In this document: piece by piece, positions 8,969 to 11,390 of the stretch
Position numbering within the stretch: the first letter of the stretch is position 1
Layout: every line of letters starts with the position of its first letter
Source: an uncultured Gemmatimonadota bacterium
Lineage (GTDB): Bacteria; Gemmatimonadota; Gemmatimonadetes; Gemmatimonadales; GWC2-71-9
Length of the DNA stretch: 11,390 bases
Reading direction: 5' to 3'
Assembly: GCA_937961295.1 (NCBI GenBank)
Contig: CALGOK010000161.1
Location: forward strand, 1 to 11,390
Notes under the pieces: generated by a model
Told to the model about the DNA's origin: nothing
What the model saw: the letters and a program-made list of their open reading frames with translations, nothing else
The model's database searches: none
Translations under genes and position numbers: made by a program

Positions 8969-8977
8969 GGTGACCGG
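8958..8977 (+). repeat. Hairpin with the sigma-factor stop codon in its loop
   Basis: CCGGTCAC (8958-8965) pairs perfectly with GTGACCGG (8970-8977). The 4-nt loop TGAG contains the TGA stop codon of the sigma gene. No T-run follows, so it is not a standard terminator. It could be a pause, processing or partial attenuation site between the sigma gene and the exported-protein gene 95 bp downstream. Confidence 0.5.
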
Positions 8978-9071
8978 GGCCACCACGTACTCGTCTCGTT
9001 GGCGAAGGACACCACGAACCACTCGGCGGCGGAGGCAGGACCCCCGGCTGCCGCATGCCACGGAGGAGACG

Positions 9072-9674
9072 ATGAGGAAGACAACGATCGCAATGGTGGT
9101 CCCCGCCCTGTTGCTCTGGTCCGCCCCGCTCGGGGCCCAGCAGGTGTCGGGTCAGGCCACCGCGCAGGCGCAGGCCAGCGCGCGCACCCCGGAGCAGCGG
9201 ATCGAGGCGGCGATGCAGGCCGCCGCGCGCGCCAACGTTCCCGCCTCGCTGCTCGAGAGCAAGGTGGCCGAGGGCGAGGCGAAGCGGGTGCCGCAAGAGC
9301 GGATCGCGGCGGCGGTCGAGGCGCGGGCCTCGGCGCTGATCCGCGCCTCCGAGGTGATGCAGCGCGCGGAGATCGCGGCGCAGGGCGCGGCGCAGCTCTC
9401 GGTGGCAGCCGACGCGCTGACCGCCGGGGTGAGCGAGTCGGCTCTGATCGAGGTGAGCCGCGAGGCCGCGCCCGAGCGGCGCACGGTGGCGGTGGCGGTG
9501 CTGGCCGACCTGGTGCGCCTCGGCACCACCTCCGAGCTCGCGCTCACGCGGGTGTCGGCGGCGCTCACCAGCAACGCGGCGCTCGCCAACCTGCAGGCCG
9601 AGGTCGCCTCACAGCTCCGGCTGGGTGGGCAGCAGTCCACCATCGAGGCGGGCGGGATCCTGCGGATCCAGTAA
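9072..9674 (+). CDS. Exported Ala-rich helical protein of unknown function
   Basis: 200 residues, family not recognised. An N-terminal signal peptide (MRKTTIAMVVPALLLWSAPLGAQQ) has a likely cut near residues 22-23, so it is probably periplasmic or secreted. A Gln/Ala/Ser-rich spacer runs to about 38. The remainder is almost wholly predicted helix, very rich in Ala, Glu, Arg and Val. It alternates segments such as RIEAAMQAAARANVPASLLE, KVAEGEAKRVPQERIAAAVE and ALTAGVSESALIEVSREAAP. The recurring 'A...G/N-V-P/S-xx-L/I' pattern suggests degenerate helical-hairpin repeats. No Cys and no catalytic motif is apparent. The start ATG has GGAGGAG about 6 nt upstream. It follows the sigma gene by 103 bp on the same strand, so it could be the operon's last gene or a target of the sigma factor. 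Confidence 0.8.
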   Translation: MRKTTIAMVVPALLLWSAPLGAQQVSGQATAQAQASARTPEQRIEAAMQAAARANVPASLLESKVAEGEAKRVPQERIAAAVEARASALIRASEVMQRAEIAAQGAAQLSVAADALTAGVSESALIEVSREAAPERRTVAVAVLADLVRLGTTSELALTRVSAALTSNAALANLQAEVASQLRLGGQQSTIEAGGILRIQ

Positions 9675-9682
9675 CCCGTCCC

Positions 9683-9699
9683 GGCCCGTTGATCGGGCC
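9683..9699 (+). terminator. Stem-loop 8 nt past the exported-protein gene
   Basis: GGCCCG (9683-9688) and CGGGCC (9694-9699) form a perfect 6-bp GC stem with a 5-nt loop just after the TAA at 9672-9674. No T-run follows. It may act together with the larger hairpin at 9711-9755. Confidence 0.45.
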
Positions 9700-9710
9700 T
9701 GACTCCAAAG

Positions 9711-9755
9711 CACGGATCGTGGTGGCCCGAAGGAACGGGTGCATCACGATCCGTG
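9711..9755. terminator. Nested hairpin between convergent genes, probable bidirectional terminator
   Basis: CACGGATCGTG (9711-9721) is perfectly complementary to 9745-9755. Nested inside, CCCG (9726-9729) pairs with CGGG (9736-9739) around AAGGAA. The element lies 36 nt after the plus-strand exported-protein gene and 5 nt after the minus-strand zinc-site gene. Short T-containing stretches follow it on each strand (TGGTTTC on plus, CTTTGG on minus). Placement and symmetry fit a terminator shared by both operons. Confidence 0.6.
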
Positions 9756-9760
9756 TGGTT

Positions 9761-9985
9761 TCACCCGCCGCCTGACTCAGTGGGTTTCGTTCGGCGGCAG
9801 GACAGGCATGTCGCCCGCCCCGGGAACCACCGCCGCCAGGGGATCACCCACCACGAGATCAGTCCGTGCAGGTGCGTCCCGCAGAGCGTCCGCGAGCAGC
9901 CGCTGCATACCCCGCCTTCGCCGGGAGTGAAACGCGAACCGCACGCCTCGCACGTGAAGGTGAGGGAGGCCGTGGCGTCTGCCAC
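9761..9985 (-). CDS. Small zinc-binding protein with RING/FYVE-like ligand spacing
   Basis: 74 residues from a GTG start placed directly after the TAG of the upstream gene, which suggests translational re-initiation; no strong ribosome site is seen. Ligand candidates are C12-x2-C15, C27-x2-C30, C35-x2-H38 and C60-x2-C63, with CEACGSRF, CSGCSRTLCGTHLHG and CLSC as the local motifs. Four pairs with a 4-residue gap between the second and third pairs are the arrangement of cross-brace two-zinc domains such as FYVE and RING. A tandem zinc-ribbon is the alternative. Between the third and fourth pairs lies an aromatic, basic stretch (WWVIPWRRWFPG), a possible membrane- or partner-contacting surface. 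The pairing with a membrane-protein gene supports a membrane-proximal role, but no function is known. The eight well-spaced ligands argue strongly that the ORF is real. Confidence 0.72.
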   Translation of the reverse strand: MADATASLTFTCEACGSRFTPGEGGVCSGCSRTLCGTHLHGLISWWVIPWRRWFPGRATCLSCRRTKPTESGGG

Positions 9986-10408
9986 CTACCGCACCCAGCC
10001 GTTCGCGATCGCCTTGCGCGCCAGCAGCACCAGCGCGACGGAGATCACCAGCACCGTTCCCTGGGCAGCGTAGACGCCGGCTCCGGCGATCGACGCCCCG
10101 TCGCTGAGCAGGAAGATCTCGATGTCCTGGATGATCACCCCGGCGAGCGAGATGGCCAGCACCGGCAGTGCCCAGCGATGCCGGAGGATCAGTCCCACGC
10201 ACCCCAGCGCGCCGAACCACACCGCGATGGCGGTGGCGGCCACTGACCACGTGGGGCGCGACGCGTACAGTGCCTGCTCCACCGCGCTCATCGCGGCCAG
10301 CCGTTCGGCACTCATCATCACGTCGGAGAGGTAGGCTGCGCAGCCGATCAGGTTCCACAGCAGCGCCACCACGGCAACCGGCGTGTACCACTTGGGAGTC
10401 GGGGTCAT
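9986..10408 (-). CDS. Four-helix integral membrane protein, unknown function
   Basis: 140 residues with four hydrophobic segments at about 9-27 (TPVAVVALLWNLIGCAAYL), 54-74, 80-100 and 112-131, and a short charged loop containing SAERLAAMSAVEQALYASRP after the first segment. The N-terminus MTPTPKWYTPVAVVALLWNL is of a type I associate with small uncharacterised bacterial membrane proteins, sometimes loosely labelled transporters; no transport motif is visible. The ATG at 10408 has a GAGAGAGG ribosome site. Its TAG is immediately followed by the GTG of the zinc-site gene, so the two form a coupled pair. The 109-bp region upstream holds palindromes but no gene. Confidence 0.82.
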   Translation of the reverse strand: MTPTPKWYTPVAVVALLWNLIGCAAYLSDVMMSAERLAAMSAVEQALYASRPTWSVAATAIAVWFGALGCVGLILRHRWALPVLAISLAGVIIQDIEIFLLSDGASIAGAGVYAAQGTVLVISVALVLLARKAIANGWVR

Positions 10409-10431
10409 GCGGCCTCTCTCGTTGGAGTCGA

Positions 10432-10447
10432 GCCGGTCCGGACCGGC
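10432..10447. repeat. Perfect 16-bp palindrome upstream of the four-helix membrane gene
   Basis: GCCGGTCCGGACCGGC at 10432-10447 is fully self-complementary. It lies 24 bp before the start of the membrane-protein gene, so it could be an operator for the pair of genes downstream. GC bias makes such palindromes easier to find by chance, which lowers confidence. Confidence 0.4.
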
Positions 10448-10472
10448 CAGCAGCGCGGTGACGGGCTCGAAC

Positions 10473-10489
10473 CGGGTTACGCGAACCCG
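10473..10489 (-). terminator. Stem-loop downstream of the 79-residue membrane gene
   Basis: CGGGTT (10473-10478) pairs perfectly with AACCCG (10484-10489) around a 5-nt loop. On the minus strand it lies about 28 nt past the TAG at 10518-10520. There is no proper T-run, so intrinsic termination is only a possibility. Confidence 0.35.
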
Positions 10490-10517
10490 CCCCGTGCCTT
10501 GCGGCTACTCCGGTGCG

Positions 10518-10757
10518 CTAGTGCCATTTTCCCTGCGCCATGCGGCGTTGCTGGCGGCGGGTGTTGTAAATCCACATCACCGCGAAGAGGAGTCCCTGCC
10601 CCAGCGCAAGCTTGCCGGTGCCGGGGAAGCGGAGCGTGCAGACGGCCATCACGCCGAGACTGGCCAGCGACCAGAACCACGGGTTCATCCGCTCGTAGTC
10701 TGCCATCCGGAAGAAGAGGACAGCCGACGCGATGCCGATGAGGAGCACCATGGCCAC
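10518..10757 (-). CDS. Small membrane protein, unknown function
   Basis: 79 residues from a GTG at 10757; an in-frame ATG at 10751 gives 77 residues and is equally plausible. Hydrophobic segments lie at about 2-16 (AMVLLIGIASAVLFF), 27-42 (WFWSLASLGVMAVCTL) and 51-65 (ALGQGLLFAVMWIYN), with an Arg/Gln/Lys-rich tail (NTRRQQRRMAQGKWH) that would sit in the cytoplasm by the positive-inside rule. The preceding gene's stop ends 6 bp before the GTG, with GGCGG nearby as a possible ribosome site, so the two are probably co-translated. No family recognised. Confidence 0.72.
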   Translation of the reverse strand: MAMVLLIGIASAVLFFRMADYERMNPWFWSLASLGVMAVCTLRFPGTGKLALGQGLLFAVMWIYNTRRQQRRMAQGKWH

Positions 10758-10763
10758 GACCGC

Positions 10764-10952
10764 CTAGTCCGCCGAGGAAGGTCGCCGTGAGACGATGCGA
10801 TCCTCGACCCGGTGCGCCACCAGCTGGATGGCGAAGATGAACAGCGCGAGCATCCCGGCGCCCGGGAAGCTGCGCCACGCGAGCCACGCCCACACTGCAC
10901 CAGCCACCACGGCAGCGCCGAGCAGTCGCACCTTTGTCCGGTTCGAGGCCAT
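10764..10952 (-). CDS. Small membrane protein, unknown function
   Basis: 62 residues (MASNRTKVRLLGAAVVAGAV...). There are two hydrophobic segments at about 9-26 and 32-46, a basic N-terminus, and a charged C-terminus (HRVEDRIVSRRPSSAD). The ATG at 10952 is strongly supported by a GGGAGGGAGGTGGG purine stretch just upstream. The frame stays open to 11183, but that extension is antisense to the phosphoenolpyruvate carboxylase start and has no support. It is the first gene of a two-gene small-membrane-protein unit and is divergent from the gene at 11080. No family recognised. Confidence 0.72.
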   Translation of the reverse strand: MASNRTKVRLLGAAVVAGAVWAWLAWRSFPGAGMLALFIFAIQLVAHRVEDRIVSRRPSSAD

Positions 10953-10980
10953 CCCACCTCCCTCCCTTCGGTGATAGAAA

Positions 10981-11009
10981 CGTACCTCCGGCGGAGGAGG
11001 ACAGGTACG
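10981..11009. promoter_or_regulatory. Inverted repeat in a divergent intergenic region
   Basis: CGTACCT (10981-10987) and AGGTACG (11003-11009) are perfect inverted repeats 15 bp apart. An overlapping CCTCC-GGC-GGAGG hairpin occupies 10985-10997. It lies 28 bp upstream of the 62-residue gene and 70 bp upstream of the carboxylase start. A possible -35 (TTGACG) lies just to its right, but no good -10 partner was found. An operator or leader hairpin is plausible. Confidence 0.4.
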
Positions 11010-11079
11010 GGCCTGGACTCGGTTGACGCCGCCCACGGCACCGGGCAGCTTCGAAGTCGGCCCTTCATCCCGGAACCCC

Positions 11080-11390
11080 ATGCCCGACCGCGCCACCTTC
11101 AGCGAGAAGGACGATGCCCTCCGCGCCGACGTGCGCTCGCTCGGCGCGATGGTGGGCAACATGCTGCGCGAGCAGGGCGGCACGGCGCTCTTCGAGCGGG
11201 TCGAGGGGGCCCGCCAGGCGGCGGTCGCGCGGCGGCTCGGCGAGCCCGGTGCCGATCTCGAGCATGGTGTCGCCCGGCGCGAGCACGTGGAGGCCGCGGA
11301 AGACGGTGTGGGGGAGCGGAACCTGGCCGTCGTGCAGCAGGTGCGAGACGCAGCACGGATCGAGGTCGGGAAGGCCGAGCATCCCGGCGG
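11080..11390 (+). CDS. ppc: Phosphoenolpyruvate carboxylase, N-terminal fragment (homology lost near 11240)
   Basis: Partial at the right edge. Residues 1-54 (MPDRATFSEKDDALRADVRS then LGAMVGNMLREQGGTALFER and VEGARQAAVARRLGEPG) match the N-terminal pattern of phosphoenolpyruvate carboxylase: 'LR.DVR.LG..LG..L.EQ.G..LFe.VE..R..A..rR'. That enzyme makes oxaloacetate from phosphoenolpyruvate and bicarbonate. After about codon 54 the frame stays open to the edge, but it becomes charged and unlike the family (ADLEHGVARREHVEAAEDGV); the expected 'vaRAFs.yf.l.N.AE' motif does not appear. The opposite strand there resembles another protein. So the real carboxylase sequence probably stops near 11240, by rearrangement or misassembly. 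No strong ribosome site precedes the ATG at 11080. Confidence 0.62.
   Translation, partial: MPDRATFSEKDDALRADVRSLGAMVGNMLREQGGTALFERVEGARQAAVARRLGEPGADLEHGVARREHVEAAEDGVGERNLAVVQQVRDAARIEVGKAEHPG
11240..11390 (-). pseudogene. Asparagine synthetase-like fragment on the opposite strand
   Basis: Read on the minus strand from the right edge, the sequence gives AGMLGLPDLDPCCVSHLLHD, then GQVPLPHTVFRGLHVLAPGD and TMLEIGTG. The pattern 'DLDP..v...L..G.VP.P.TvFRG...L.PG..L.i' is that of glutamine-hydrolysing asparagine synthetases just after the glutaminase domain. The likeness ends near 11240, after which the same frame is only antisense to the carboxylase start. No complete gene is present. It is either a remnant or the edge of a chimeric join, and the family call is moderate. 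Confidence 0.45.

Noticed and set aside
10440..10490. tRNA-like T-arm (GGTTCGAGCCC on the minus strand)
   Set aside because: The flanking bases do not pair as a T-stem and no acceptor, D or anticodon arms could be built around it.

Overview
The window is a very GC-rich stretch of bacterial chromosome with dense ORFs, ATGA/GTGA gene overlaps and several exported or outer-membrane-type products, so a Gram-negative cell. Three features suggest the phylum Gemmatimonadota: an ECF sigma factor operon with CBM48 (glycogen-binding) modules, an ankyrin protein with its characteristic N-terminal helical segment, and GGAGATCGGAG-type spacer hairpins. This is a judgement from gene style; no rRNA or marker gene is present.

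Left part (1-3113, minus strand): a tight three-gene operon read right to left. It encodes a MeaB-type G-protein chaperone, the catalytic subunit of a B12-dependent acyl-CoA mutase (4-bp overlap), and after 22 bp the N-terminus of a baeRF-type protein that runs off the left edge. The mutase has the Phe/Gln active-site pair of isobutyryl-CoA mutase, not the Tyr/Arg pair of methylmalonyl-CoA mutase. It lacks a cobalamin-binding domain, so a separate small subunit must be encoded elsewhere. The MeaB P-loop carries a cluster of unusual residues next to a 10-base homopolymer.

Middle-left (3161-6439, minus strand): a near-perfect 26-bp stem hairpin separates meaB from an AHSA1/SRPBCC protein. Next come an ankyrin-repeat protein and an LtrA-family membrane protein.

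Centre (6643-9674, plus strand): the most interesting unit. Three genes overlap by 4 bp each: a single-pass membrane protein with an extracytoplasmic CBM48 domain, a predicted outer-membrane barrel with a C-terminal CBM48 domain, and an ECF sigma factor. An exported Ala-rich helical protein follows about 100 bp later. The arrangement suggests a glucan-responsive or envelope-sensing sigma system, which is an inference. The divergent region upstream holds two near-identical palindromes.

Right part (9761-10952, minus strand): two pairs of small genes. One pair is a four-helix membrane protein and a 74-residue protein with RING/FYVE-like zinc ligand spacing. The other is two small membrane proteins. 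A nested hairpin at 9711-9755 lies between the convergent ends and could terminate both strands.

Right edge (11080-11390): a plus-strand phosphoenolpyruvate carboxylase N-terminus loses its family resemblance near 11240. From there the opposite strand reads like asparagine synthetase, suggesting a rearrangement or an assembly chimera. No tRNA, rRNA, CRISPR, transposase or prophage gene was seen. No stretch longer than 300 bases lacks a gene.
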